A stretch of DNA of 31,986 nucleotides, from positions 1-31,986 of the forward strand of contig NZ_RFLV01000007.1 in the NCBI RefSeq assembly GCF_004920405.1, read 5' to 3'. This document shows, piece after piece, positions 16,797-25,738 of the stretch; positions within the stretch are counted from its first letter, which is position 1; every line of letters begins with the position of its first letter. The stretch comes from Pseudomonas leptonychotis (GTDB lineage: Bacteria > Pseudomonadota > Gammaproteobacteria > Pseudomonadales > Pseudomonadaceae). A program made the position numbers and the translations under genes. The notes under the pieces are model-generated. The model saw nothing but the letters and a program-made list of their open reading frames with translations, made no database searches and was not told the origin of the DNA.

Positions 16797-17693
16797 TCAG
16801 GCGGGTTTGGCCGCTGCGGTTGGCCGCACGACCAGCCACAGGGCAATGGCGATCAGCACGCCGCCATACAGATAGGCCCAGGACAAGGGCTCATCCAGCA
16901 GCAGTGCGCCCCACAGCACGCCAAAGGGCGGGATCAGGAAGGTGGTGGTGCTGGCTTTGATCGGGCCAATGTCGCTGAGTAGGCGAAAGTACAGCACGTA
17001 GGCAAACGCGGTACAGACAAAGCCAAGCCCTGCGAGCGACAGCCACACGTTGAGCCCGCCCCAGTTGGCTGGCGGTTGGATCAGTAAAGAGCCGCCGAAC
17101 AACGGCAGCAGAAACAGGCTGGCACCACACAGGCTGGCGAACGCGGTCAGGCGGTTATCCAGGCCGCCTTGCAGGCCGATCCAGCGCCGCGTAAGAAAGC
17201 CGGCAAAGCCATAACAGGCGGTGGCCACCATGCAGGCGGCTGCGCCGAGCAGTAGCGTCAGGTCAAACTCCACTGGGCCGGTGCGGGTTAGCACGGCCAC
17301 ACCAAACAGGCCGATGGCGACGCCGGCGATCTTGCTCAGGGTCAGTGCTTCGGCGAAGAACAGCATACCGATCATCACGCTCATCATCGGCGTGGTGGCA
17401 TTCAGGATGGCCGAGTAGCCTGCCGGTAACACCAGTGCGGCCATGCAATACATGGCCGAAGGCAGGCCTGCATTGATCACGCCGAGCACCAGGCAGTGCT
17501 TGAGTTTGCCGTTGAAATCCCAGCGCACGCGCATCAGCAGCAGAATTATCAGTAAGCCGAGCATGCCGAGGCTGGCGCGAAAGAATGCGGTTGGCATGCT
17601 GCCCAGCACCGGCGCGACAATACGCATAAACAGGAAGCTTGCCCCCCAGATGGCGGCAAGCAGCAGCAGGCGTACTAGATCGGCAAGGCGCAC
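16797..17693 (-). CDS. EamA/DMT-family transporter
   Basis: This 298-residue membrane protein has about ten hydrophobic helices in two EamA repeats, with AAIWGASFLFMRI in the first helix and the second repeat starting near GLQGGLDNRLTAF. DMT exporters of this type move amino acids or other small metabolites; the substrate cannot be told. The GTG at 17693 is chosen because GGAG lies 7 bases upstream and the first helix then starts close to the N-terminus; an upstream ATG near 17906 would add 71 poorly conserved residues. It is divergent from aceK. Confidence 0.87.
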   Translation of the reverse strand: MRLADLVRLLLLAAIWGASFLFMRIVAPVLGSMPTAFFRASLGMLGLLIILLLMRVRWDFNGKLKHCLVLGVINAGLPSAMYCMAALVLPAGYSAILNATTPMMSVMIGMLFFAEALTLSKIAGVAIGLFGVAVLTRTGPVEFDLTLLLGAAACMVATACYGFAGFLTRRWIGLQGGLDNRLTAFASLCGASLFLLPLFGGSLLIQPPANWGGLNVWLSLAGLGFVCTAFAYVLYFRLLSDIGPIKASTTTFLIPPFGVLWGALLLDEPLSWAYLYGGVLIAIALWLVVRPTAAAKPA

Positions 17694-17894
17694 AAACAGG
17701 CTCCACGGCGGTGAAATGGCCGAGCAGTGTTGCTGGGCCGCGGGGTTAAGGCAATCCGAAATACGCTTTAAAATGGCTGATCGGCAATATTTCGTCGTAG
17801 ATAAGCGCCTGTGTATGCATTGCCGGCTTTTACTTGGCGCAGTCACTGGATAAGCTCGGCGGATTATTCGCATTTCATCCGTAGGGGTTTGTTT

Positions 17895-19625
17895 ATGCCA
17901 CAGCAATGGCCGGCCAGCGCGATTGCCGCGCTTATCCTCGAAGGTTTCGACGATTACCGCGAGCAGTTCCGTCAGATCACCAACGGTGGACGGGTGCGTT
18001 TCGAACAGGCGCAGTGGCAGGAAATTCAGCAGGCCTCAGCGGCGCGAATTGCCTTGTATGAAGAGTGTGTCAGTGCGGTCAGTGAGCGGTTGCGCGAGGC
18101 GCATGAGGCTGAGGTATTGCTCGATGTGGCGCAGTGGCCTCTGGTCAAGTCGGCCTACATCACCTTGATCAACCTACGTGATGACGATGAACTGGCGGAA
18201 ACATGGTTCAACTCGATTTTTTGCGGGTTGTTCAGCCATGACCAGATCAATGACGGCTGCATGTTTATTCACACCACGCGCCCGGCGCTGCGGGTTAATG
18301 AGCGTACGCCGCAAACCCGCTTGTACGAGCCCAATGGCGATATTGAACATGCCTTGCGGCAGATTTTTGAGGACTTCAGTTTCGAAGTTGGCTATGAGGA
18401 TTTAGAGCGCGATCTGGCGCGCCTGCTCAAGCAGCTGCGCGACAACCTGCCAGATTGGGTGTGCAAGGATCCGGACCTGCGCATTGAGCTATTCGCCTCG
18501 CGGTTATACCGCAACAAAGGGGCGTACCTGGTGGGGCGTATTTACACCCGCGATGAGCAATGGCCGCTGGTGATTCCACTCCTGCACCGTGAAGAACAGG
18601 GTATTCAGATTGATGCGCTGATCACCGACGAGGCGGAGGTGTCGATCATCTTTTCCTTTACGCGCTCCTATTTCATGGTGCGGGTGGGTTATCCGGCGGA
18701 GTTCGTCAGCTTTCTCAAGCGCATTTTGCCGGGCAAACACATTGCCGAGCTGTACACCTCGATTGGGTTCTACAAGCACGGCAAGTCGGAGTTCTACCGC
18801 TCGCTGATCAACCACCTGGCGACCACCGATGACAAATTCGTCATGGCTCCGGGTGTGCGCGGCATGGTGATGAGCGTGTTTACCCTGCCGGGTTTCAACA
18901 CTGTGTTCAAAATCATCAAGGATCGCTTCGCACCGTCGAAGAACGTCGACCGCGCCACGGTGATTGAGAAGTACCGGTTAGTGAAAACCGTCGACCGGGT
19001 AGGGCGCATGGCCGATACCCAAGAGTTTGCCGATTTTCGTTTCCCGCTGAGCAAGTTTGATCCCGAGTGCTTGGCTGAATTGCTCGAGGTAGCCCCGGCT
19101 ACTGTTGAGGTCAACGGCGACATCGTGCTGGTGCGCCACTGCTGGACTGAGCGACGGATGACGCCGCTGAATATTTATGTGGAAAGTGCCAGTGCTGCCC
19201 AGGTGCGTGAGGCCTTGGACGATTATGGTCTGGCCATCAAGCAGCTGGCAGCGGCCAATATCTTTCCCGGTGACATGCTGCTGAAGAACTTTGGCGTGAC
19301 CCGTCACGGCCGGGTGGTTTTCTACGACTACGACGAAATTTGCTACCTGACCGAGGCCAATTTTCGGCGTATTCCCCAGGCGCGCTACCCGGAAGACGAA
19401 ATGTCTTCCGAGCCCTGGTACTCGGTGGCACCGCTGGATGTATTTCCCGAGGAATTCCCGCCGTTTTTGTTTGCCGATAAGCAGCAACGCCAGCTGTTCA
19501 GCGAGCTACACGGCGACCTCTATGACGCCGATTACTGGAAAGGCCTGCAGGAGGCGATTCGTGCTGGCAAGGTGATCGACGTCTTCCCTTACCGGCGTAA
19601 AGATCAGGCCGACAAAGAGTATTGA
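17895..19625 (+). CDS. aceK: AceK, isocitrate dehydrogenase kinase/phosphatase
   Basis: This 576-residue bifunctional enzyme phosphorylates and dephosphorylates isocitrate dehydrogenase, setting flux between the TCA cycle and the glyoxylate shunt. Visible motifs are the ATP-binding loop [17 protein letters not shown] (from about residue 318), KDRF soon after, [20 protein letters not shown] (from 457) and the metal-binding DYDE (478-481). Length and motifs fit Pseudomonas AceK. The ATG at 17895 follows AGGGG; an upstream in-frame ATG would add 28 unsupported residues. The stop overlaps the start of the TonB receptor. Confidence 0.96.
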   Translation: MPQQWPASAIAALILEGFDDYREQFRQITNGGRVRFEQAQWQEIQQASAARIALYEECVSAVSERLREAHEAEVLLDVAQWPLVKSAYITLINLRDDDELAETWFNSIFCGLFSHDQINDGCMFIHTTRPALRVNERTPQTRLYEPNGDIEHALRQIFEDFSFEVGYEDLERDLARLLKQLRDNLPDWVCKDPDLRIELFASRLYRNKGAYLVGRIYTRDEQWPLVIPLLHREEQGIQIDALITDEAEVSIIFSFTRSYFMVRVGYPAEFVSFLKRILPGKHIAELYTSIGFYKHGKSEFYRSLINHLATTDDKFVMAPGVRGMVMSVFTLPGFNTVFKIIKDRFAPSKNVDRATVIEKYRLVKTVDRVGRMADTQEFADFRFPLSKFDPECLAELLEVAPATVEVNGDIVLVRHCWTERRMTPLNIYVESASAAQVREALDDYGLAIKQLAAANIFPGDMLLKNFGVTRHGRVVFYDYDEICYLTEANFRRIPQARYPEDEMSSEPWYSVAPLDVFPEEFPPFLFADKQQRQLFSELHGDLYDADYWKGLQEAIRAGKVIDVFPYRRKDQADKEY

Positions 19626-21670
19626 GCCGCGTGCGGCTGTCACCCTGCGGCATTGCAGTCAGTATCTGGCTGCTGGCGGGCAGTGTCGGGGTGCAGGCGA
19701 CCGAGCCCGATGGTGCGGTGGTCGAACTGGCTCCGCTGCTGATCACCACCCCTCGTAGTCATGCGCGCTGGCTAAGCGCGCCGGTTGCGGTCACGGTGGT
19801 CGAAGCCGGTACGGCACCGGGTGAACAAAGCCTCACCTTGGATAGCATGCTGGCGCGCGTACCGGGCGTGTTCAGTCTCAATCGTTACAACCTGGCTCAA
19901 GGATTGCGCCCGGCGATTCGTGGCTTCGGCGCGCGCGGTAATTTCGGCGTGCGTGGCATTCGGGTGCTGGTCGACGGCGTGCCCTTGACCATGCCGGATG
20001 GGCAAACTGAGCTGGACGGCCTGGACCTGGGCTTGGTCGAACGCATGGAGGTGTTGCGCGGCCCCGCTTCGGTGCTCTACGGCAATGCCGCTGGTGGTGT
20101 GCTGGCAATTGAAACCCGCGAGCCGCCGACTTTGCCCTCGATGCAGCTGGACCTGAGCGCGGCTGGCCTGGGTTACCAGCGCATGCGCAGCGAGATCGGC
20201 GGCAGCGACGGTAATCTGGGTGGTTTGCTGGCATTTAACAGCACCGTTTTAGAAGGTTATCGCGAGCACAGCCAGGCGCAGACCAACAGCTTCACCGGCA
20301 AGCTGCGCTGGTATGCGCCGAACGGACGTCTGCGCTTGAACTTCAACGCTATCGACAATCGCGCCGAAGACCCAGGTGGCCTGACCGCCACCGAGGTGAA
20401 GGCGGATCGCCGGCAGGCGGCGCCGAATAATTTGCGCTTCAACGCCGATGAATATATCCGTCAGCAGCGTCTGGGCTTGGTGTGGGATGGCTACGCGGCG
20501 GGCGCCGATCAATATCAGTTGCGCAGTTACCTGGGGCACCGTGAGTTCGGCAATATGTTGGGGTTTACCACGAGTGGGCAGACGACCTTTGACCGTTATT
20601 TCAGTGGGGTTGGCGGGCAATACAGCCATTACCGCGAACTGATCGGCATGCCCCATAAAATCACCACAGGCTTTGATCTTGAGGCGCAGCGTGATGATCG
20701 CCGCCGCTATGACAACCTGTTGGGCGAGCGTGGGCAGTCCCGTCAGCAGCAGGATGAGTCAGCGCTTAGCCAAGGGTTGTTTATTGAGGATCAAGTTGAC
20801 CTGAGTGAGCAGTGGCAGGCCACCCTTGGGCTGCGGTATGACCAGGTGCGTTTGGCGACGGATGATGCCTATCTGGCCGATAGCCGTGATGATTCAGGCT
20901 CACGCAGCTTGGAGGACTGGAACTACAGCGCCGGTCTGAGTTACCGCTTTACCCCGCAGCAATCGCTGTATGCGCGCCTGGCCAGCTCCTTTGAAACGCC
21001 AACGATTAACGAACTGGCGAACCCCCAGGGCGCTGGGTTCAATGGCGCGTTGCAACCGGCCCAGGCGTTAAGTCGCGAGCTGGGTATTAAAGGCGAATGG
21101 CCCTCACTGCGTTATGCCCTGGCGCTTTACCGGATTGATCTTGAAGATGAGCTGGTGGCGTTCAGTTTGCAGGCCCAACCGGGACGTAACTTCTATCGCA
21201 ACGCCGGTGAGTCGCGCCGTGATGGCGTGGAGTTAAGCCTGGATTGGCAGCTTACCGATGCCTGGCGTGGGTCCATGGCGTATGCCTACAACCGCTACCG
21301 GTTTATCGACTACCGAGTGGCAGCCGGCGACTTTTCCGGCAAGCATACCCCCGGCATTCCCAAGCAAACTTTTTTCAGTGAGCTGGCTTACGAGCATCAA
21401 GAGGGCTATGTGCGCCTGGGTGTGACGGCTCAGGCACGGGTGTATGCCAACGGTGCCAATACGCAGTCAGCTCCAGGCTTTGCTTTGCTCAACTTACGCC
21501 TAGGCAAACGCCTGCAACTCGGTGAGCAAAGTTTGGAGCCTTACCTGGGCATCGATAACCTGCTGGGGCGTGAGTACTTCGATAACGTGCGGGTCAACGA
21601 TGGTAACGCGCGCTATTTTGAACCAGGGCCTGGGCGCACCCTGTATGCAGGGTTGCGTGTGCTGTTCTAG
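19622..21670 (+). CDS. TonB-dependent outer-membrane receptor
   Basis: This 682-residue protein has a signal peptide (cleavage near VQA, residue 26), a plug domain (about 45-150, with [22 protein letters not shown] and [23 protein letters not shown] elements) and a C-terminal 22-strand barrel ending in the usual aromatic residue. FecA-type receptors of this sort import ferric siderophores or other scarce ligands; the substrate is unknown. The annotated start is TTG, overlapping the aceK TGA by 4 bases; GTG at 19631 is the alternative. Either way the gene is tightly attached to aceK with no promoter between, an unusual pairing. Confidence 0.88.
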   Translation: MSRVRLSPCGIAVSIWLLAGSVGVQATEPDGAVVELAPLLITTPRSHARWLSAPVAVTVVEAGTAPGEQSLTLDSMLARVPGVFSLNRYNLAQGLRPAIRGFGARGNFGVRGIRVLVDGVPLTMPDGQTELDGLDLGLVERMEVLRGPASVLYGNAAGGVLAIETREPPTLPSMQLDLSAAGLGYQRMRSEIGGSDGNLGGLLAFNSTVLEGYREHSQAQTNSFTGKLRWYAPNGRLRLNFNAIDNRAEDPGGLTATEVKADRRQAAPNNLRFNADEYIRQQRLGLVWDGYAAGADQYQLRSYLGHREFGNMLGFTTSGQTTFDRYFSGVGGQYSHYRELIGMPHKITTGFDLEAQRDDRRRYDNLLGERGQSRQQQDESALSQGLFIEDQVDLSEQWQATLGLRYDQVRLATDDAYLADSRDDSGSRSLEDWNYSAGLSYRFTPQQSLYARLASSFETPTINELANPQGAGFNGALQPAQALSRELGIKGEWPSLRYALALYRIDLEDELVAFSLQAQPGRNFYRNAGESRRDGVELSLDWQLTDAWRGSMAYAYNRYRFIDYRVAAGDFSGKHTPGIPKQTFFSELAYEHQEGYVRLGVTAQARVYANGANTQSAPGFALLNLRLGKRLQLGEQSLEPYLGIDNLLGREYFDNVRVNDGNARYFEPGPGRTLYAGLRVLF

Positions 21671-22071
21671 CTGTTTTGGCAACGCAGGCGGCAGCTTCAG
21701 CTGTTCTGAACTAGGCTAAATAGTGAAGTCCAAGCACGTGTTTGATGCCCTCGATTGGAGGCTGTTTATGAACACCAAGTTCTGCATTGCCCTGTTTGAG
21801 CTGTTGGTTGCCCTTGGGTTGTATGAGCGGCCACAACTGCAACCCGTTCCTGTGCGCAGCCACGCGCGTAGTGCCCAATCGCGCCCTGCGCGACACTGAG
21901 TTCGCAGACCTTCGGTCTCTGCTCAGGTTGTACCTGGTGCTAGCCACTGCGCCTTGATGGTTGCACTTAATCCTACGTGCTCGTTTTAACGCAGCCCTTG
22001 CTGTGTGTGGGTATTGCTGTGCTGGACCTACAGCAACATTTATGTAAATAGCAAAGACAGGGATAGCCTCG
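21671..22071. other. 401-bp region between the TonB receptor and aer
   Basis: The region holds one small gene (21768-21899). Upstream of it is an inverted repeat TTCAG-N5-CTGAA at 21696-21710, followed by TAAATA. Downstream is a short AGACC/GGTCT hairpin near 21907-21919. No tRNA or ANR palindrome was seen. The aer promoter must lie in the last 170 bases, but no clear -35/-10 pair stands out. Confidence 0.5.
21768..21899 (+). CDS. Small protein, 43 residues (PA1414-like?)
   Basis: ATG at 21768 is preceded by TGGAGG at 7-base spacing, a strong ribosome site, and the frame stays open for 43 codons. It begins MNTKFCIALFELLVALGLYE, a short hydrophobic segment, followed by a basic, proline-rich tail (RPQLQPVPVRSHARSAQSRP). 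The shape and start resemble the PA1414 family of small Pseudomonas proteins; in P. aeruginosa that locus carries the oxygen-responsive sRNA SicX. The family link is from memory and unverified. The peptide may be membrane-active or the transcript may act as an RNA. Confidence 0.6.
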   Translation: MNTKFCIALFELLVALGLYERPQLQPVPVRSHARSAQSRPARH

Positions 22072-23637
22072 ATGCGCCAGAACCTTCCAGTGACTCAGCG
22101 GGAAAAAACCTTCTCGCCGAAAGAACGCCTTATTTCCACCACTGACCTCAATAGCGTGATCACCTACTGCAATGATGCCTTTGTTGAAGTCAGTGGTTTC
22201 ACCCGCGAAGAGTTGCTCGGCCAGCCGCACAATTTGGTCCGCCATCCCGACATGCCACCTGCGGTTTTTGCTCATATGTGGGACACCATCAAACAGGGCA
22301 AGCCCTGGATGGGGATCGTAAAAAACCGTTCGAAAAATGGCGATTTCTACTGGGTCAGCGCGTACGTGACGCCGATCTATGAAAATGGCCGGGTAGCGGG
22401 TTATGAATCAGTGCGCTCTTTGCCCGATGAGGCGCAGAAGCGGCGCGCAGAAAAACTCTATGCGCGCCTGCGTGAAGGCAAAGCACCGGTCCCCAAGCTG
22501 GTGTATTGGACCCTCGACATCATTCAATCCTGGCCGTTGATCCTGGCCGGCTTGTTGGTATTAGGCGCGCACTTTTTGGTCGTTGGGCCTTGGTTTTTGC
22601 TCTTTATCGCAGTGACTCTATTTGCTCTTGGCTCCTATCAGCTGTATGCCAAACGCAATTTGATCAAGCAAACACTTGCGCAACACCCCAAGGCCTTTAC
22701 CAGCGCTCTGGTTGCTCTGACTTATACCGATAGCCGTGGCGCGCAGGCGTTGCTGGATATGGCGATGATCAGCGAAGAGGCGCGCTTGCAAACCGCGCTC
22801 ACGCGTATTGAGGATGCGGGCAATAACGTCAAAAAGCATGCTGCGCGTTCAGCCGACTTGTCGCGCTCCAGTGCGAAAATGCTCGACCAGCAACGCAGTG
22901 AAACGGATCAGTCGGCCACTGCCATCAACGAGATGGCGGCCACCATCCAGGAAGTGACACACAACGTGCAAAGCACCTCGCACGCGGCCGAGGAGGCTGA
23001 TCGGCTGGCCAAACAAGGTTTACAGCTGGCCAGTGGCAGCCTCGATTCGATGCATCACATGGCCAAAGCGATGGTGGACATTGGCCAGGCGGTCAATGAC
23101 CTGGCTAACTCCACTCAGTCAATCGGCAGCGTGGCGGATGTGATTACCTCGATTGCCGAACAAACCAACCTGCTGGCGCTGAACGCCGCCATCGAAGCGG
23201 CGCGGGCAGGCGAGCAAGGACGCGGCTTTGCGGTGGTCGCCGATGAGGTGCGCTCCTTGGCTTCGCGTACGCGTGAGTCGACCGAGCAGATCCATCAGAT
23301 CATTTCCTCACTGCGTGCGGGGGCTGAGCGTGCGGTGGTGACGGCGGGCAAAGGCGAGGCCATTTCTAAGCAGAGCGTCGAAAGCGTGGAGTCCGTACGA
23401 ACCGCATTGGATGGCATTAGCGAAGCTGTCAGCAGGATTACTGGCATGAGCCAGCAGATGGCCTCGGCGTCCGAAGAGCAAAGCCATGTGGCCGAAGACA
23501 TCAGCCGGCAAATCACACAGATTGCGCAGCTGTCCGACCGCAGTGCCGAACAAGCTCACCAAGGTGCAACTATTGGCCAGGAGTTGGAAGATATGGCGGA
23601 TTACCTGCATAGCCTGGCGGAGCGCTTCAACCGCTGA
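22072..23637 (+). CDS. aer: Aer-like PAS-domain methyl-accepting chemoreceptor
   Basis: This 521-residue receptor has an N-terminal cytoplasmic PAS domain (about 10-125, with [21 protein letters not shown] and [17 protein letters not shown]), two close membrane helices (about 148-195) and a long signalling coiled coil whose hairpin tip [20 protein letters not shown] lies near residue 363. This is the plan of Aer, which senses redox or oxygen through FAD and steers the cell by way of CheA. P. aeruginosa aer is near the cco operons and under ANR control; no ANR palindrome was found here. AGGGA precedes the ATG. Confidence 0.9.
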   Translation: MRQNLPVTQREKTFSPKERLISTTDLNSVITYCNDAFVEVSGFTREELLGQPHNLVRHPDMPPAVFAHMWDTIKQGKPWMGIVKNRSKNGDFYWVSAYVTPIYENGRVAGYESVRSLPDEAQKRRAEKLYARLREGKAPVPKLVYWTLDIIQSWPLILAGLLVLGAHFLVVGPWFLLFIAVTLFALGSYQLYAKRNLIKQTLAQHPKAFTSALVALTYTDSRGAQALLDMAMISEEARLQTALTRIEDAGNNVKKHAARSADLSRSSAKMLDQQRSETDQSATAINEMAATIQEVTHNVQSTSHAAEEADRLAKQGLQLASGSLDSMHHMAKAMVDIGQAVNDLANSTQSIGSVADVITSIAEQTNLLALNAAIEAARAGEQGRGFAVVADEVRSLASRTRESTEQIHQIISSLRAGAERAVVTAGKGEAISKQSVESVESVRTALDGISEAVSRITGMSQQMASASEEQSHVAEDISRQITQIAQLSDRSAEQAHQGATIGQELEDMADYLHSLAERFNR

Positions 23638-23660
23638 TTGGCAATGTTGCTACATGGTTG

Positions 23661-23694
23661 TCGGCCCACTTCGTAAGCGAGGAGGGCCGATTTT
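23661..23694 (+). terminator. Intrinsic terminator after aer
   Basis: TCGGCCC-A-CTTCG and CGAGG-A-GGGCCGA form a long stem with one A/A mismatch and one wobble pair, loop TAAG, followed by TTTT. It starts 24 bases after the aer stop, so the next gene probably has its own promoter or relies on read-through. Confidence 0.8.
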
Positions 23695-23733
23695 CTATGG
23701 GTTATGGCAAACTGCGTGGCTGAGGAGAACCTG

Positions 23734-24348
23734 ATGTCACGCCTGCAATGCCCGCGCTGTACCCGCCCCACCGAGCGCTGCTTGTGCGCCCTTATCCCGT
23801 GCTTACCGAGCCGCACACGCGTGCTGATTTTGCAGCATCCAAGTGAGGTCCGGCATGCGTTGAATACTGCGCGTCTGGCTGCACTTGGCCTGAGCAATGC
23901 GCAGCTGCTGGTGGGTGAGGTTTTTGAGGCGCTGCCGGCGCTGTTGCAACAGCCTGGGTACCGGGCATGTCTGTTGTTTCCCGGTGAACAGGTACAACCG
24001 TTGATGCCGTATGACAAGTCGTGCAGCGAGCTACCGCTGCTGTTGGTGGTACCCGATGGCACCTGGCGCAAGGCGCGCAAACTACTGCATGTGAATCCGC
24101 AGCTGGCGAACCTACCTAGAGTGGCCTTGCCGGAGGGTTTGTCATCGCGTTATCGCCTGCGTAAAGCGCCAATGCCAGGGGCGCTGTCCACCCTCGAGGC
24201 GATTGTCGCGGCGCTGAACACGATTGAGGCTCCAACCTGCTTTGATGCACTGCTTAAACCCTTTGAAGCGCTGATTGAAGGGCAAATCGAGGCCATGGGG
24301 GCGCAGACTTACCAGCGAAATCATGCTCAATCAGATACAGCGCTCTGA
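23734..24348 (+). CDS. DTW-domain tRNA-uridine aminocarboxypropyltransferase
   Basis: This 204-residue protein has an N-terminal zinc-type Cys cluster (CPRCTRPTERCLC, residues 6-18) and the family motif D108-G-T-W111 in VVPDGTWRKARKLL. DTW enzymes (TapT/YfiP in E. coli, DTWD1/2 in humans) add an acp3 group to uridine in tRNA from SAM. The ATG at 23734 is preceded by GAGGAG and puts the Cys cluster at the N-terminus; an in-frame start 10 codons earlier is less likely. It converges with lapC, 23 bases away. Confidence 0.9.
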   Translation: MSRLQCPRCTRPTERCLCALIPCLPSRTRVLILQHPSEVRHALNTARLAALGLSNAQLLVGEVFEALPALLQQPGYRACLLFPGEQVQPLMPYDKSCSELPLLLVVPDGTWRKARKLLHVNPQLANLPRVALPEGLSSRYRLRKAPMPGALSTLEAIVAALNTIEAPTCFDALLKPFEALIEGQIEAMGAQTYQRNHAQSDTAL

Positions 24349-24371
24349 GGCCGTTGACGGCTATACGGTTT

Positions 24372-25730
24372 TTAGCGTTCGCGCATGGCTTCTGAACGCG
24401 CTTTGAGCACCGGCTTTAGCAGGTAATCGAGAACGCTTTTCTCACCGGTAATGATGTCCACGGTCGCGACCATGCCAGGAATGATCAGCAGCGGGTGCTC
24501 TACGCTGCCCAAATGGCTTTGATTGGTGCGCACCTGGATCAGGTAAAAGCTGTTGCCTTCTTCATCGGTAATAGTGTCGGCGCTGATCAGCTCAAGGCTG
24601 GCTTTGAGTCCGCCGTAAATGGTGTAGTCGTAGGCGGTAAACTTGACCATGGCTTTTTGCCCTGGGTGAAGAAAGGCGACATCTTGCGGCCGTACCTTGG
24701 CTTCAATCAGCAGGCTGTCGTCCAGCGGGACAATTTCCAGCATGTCACTGCCCGGCTGGACCACGCCACCGATGGTGTTGACCTTGAGCTGATTGATGAT
24801 GCCGCGTACGGGCGAGACCACGGTCGTACGGCTGACGCGATCATCAATGGCGACGCTGCTGGCGGTTATTTTCTTCAGCTCGGTGCGGATTTCATTGAGC
24901 TCCTTGAAGGCGTCAGAGCGAAAGCTCAGTTCTGATTCCTCCACCTTGCTTTTGATTTCATCCATCGCCGACTCGGCCCTGGGGATGGCTAGGTTGGTGG
25001 CGTCCAGCGAACCGCGTATTTCTACCAGGCTGCGGCGCAGGCGGAGGATTTCCACTTGGGAAATTGCACCCGTGGCCACCAGAGGTTGCGACATATTCAG
25101 TTCTTGCTGCAGCAGACCCATGCTTGAGCGGTACTGCTGGGATTTAGCGCGAAACTCAGCCAGCTCCTGGGTTTTTTGACGCAATTGTTCGCCCAAGGTG
25201 CGCTGTTCGCTCTGTAGGCGATTTTGACGAGACTGATAAAGCGCCAACTCATCTTCGGCCAATTGAGGGGCCAGCCGCAGAATATCTGCCGGCATTTTGA
25301 TGGGGCGGCCTTCTGCTTCTGCAGTCAGGCGCTCCACGCGAGCGACCAAGGCCAGACGGTCGGCCTCTGCCTCACCGCGATTAGAGAGAAAGCGCGTGTC
25401 ATCCAGGCGCAGCAGTACGGCGCCTTTCTCGACGATCTGTCCTTCGCGCACAAATATCTCGCTGACAATACCGCCTTCCAGGTTTTGGATGACCTGAATT
25501 TTGCTTGAGGGAATGGCTTTGCCTTCACCGGTGGTGACTTCTTCCAGCACGGCAAAATTGGCCCAGATCAGGGCCACGATCAGGCATGCACTGACCACCC
25601 ACACGGTGATACGGGTGAACCAGGGCGAGTCTTCGAGAATCGCTCCGTCGACTTCCGGCATAAACTCGGTGTCCTGCTTGCGCTGGCGCATGCTGGCGAA
25701 GTAATCACGAATTGAGTGGCTTATGTGCAT
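24372..25730 (-). CDS. lapC: LapC, HlyD-family type I secretion adaptor
   Basis: This 452-residue membrane fusion protein has one inner-membrane helix (about 40-62), a lipoyl-like hairpin (IQNLEGGIVSEIFVREGQIV), a long central coiled coil and a matching C-terminal lipoyl half with RGIINQLKVNTIGGVVQPG. It bridges the ATPase LapB and the outer-membrane channel LapE. Of two nearby ATGs, 25730 (MHISHSIRDYF) is chosen because AGGA is 6 bases before it, while AGGA touches the ATG at 25736. It follows lapB directly and is last in the lapE-lapB-lapC unit. Confidence 0.92.
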   Translation of the reverse strand: MHISHSIRDYFASMRQRKQDTEFMPEVDGAILEDSPWFTRITVWVVSACLIVALIWANFAVLEEVTTGEGKAIPSSKIQVIQNLEGGIVSEIFVREGQIVEKGAVLLRLDDTRFLSNRGEAEADRLALVARVERLTAEAEGRPIKMPADILRLAPQLAEDELALYQSRQNRLQSEQRTLGEQLRQKTQELAEFRAKSQQYRSSMGLLQQELNMSQPLVATGAISQVEILRLRRSLVEIRGSLDATNLAIPRAESAMDEIKSKVEESELSFRSDAFKELNEIRTELKKITASSVAIDDRVSRTTVVSPVRGIINQLKVNTIGGVVQPGSDMLEIVPLDDSLLIEAKVRPQDVAFLHPGQKAMVKFTAYDYTIYGGLKASLELISADTITDEEGNSFYLIQVRTNQSHLGSVEHPLLIIPGMVATVDIITGEKSVLDYLLKPVLKARSEAMRER

Positions 25731-25738
25731 GAGCATTC

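Noticed and set aside
21711..21947. 78-codon minus-strand frame over the small gene
   Set aside because: No ribosome site or family; the plus-strand 43-codon frame has a strong ribosome site instead.
24349..24371. Terminator between the DTW gene and lapC
   Set aside because: CCGT/ACGG with a T-run is too short a stem to call.
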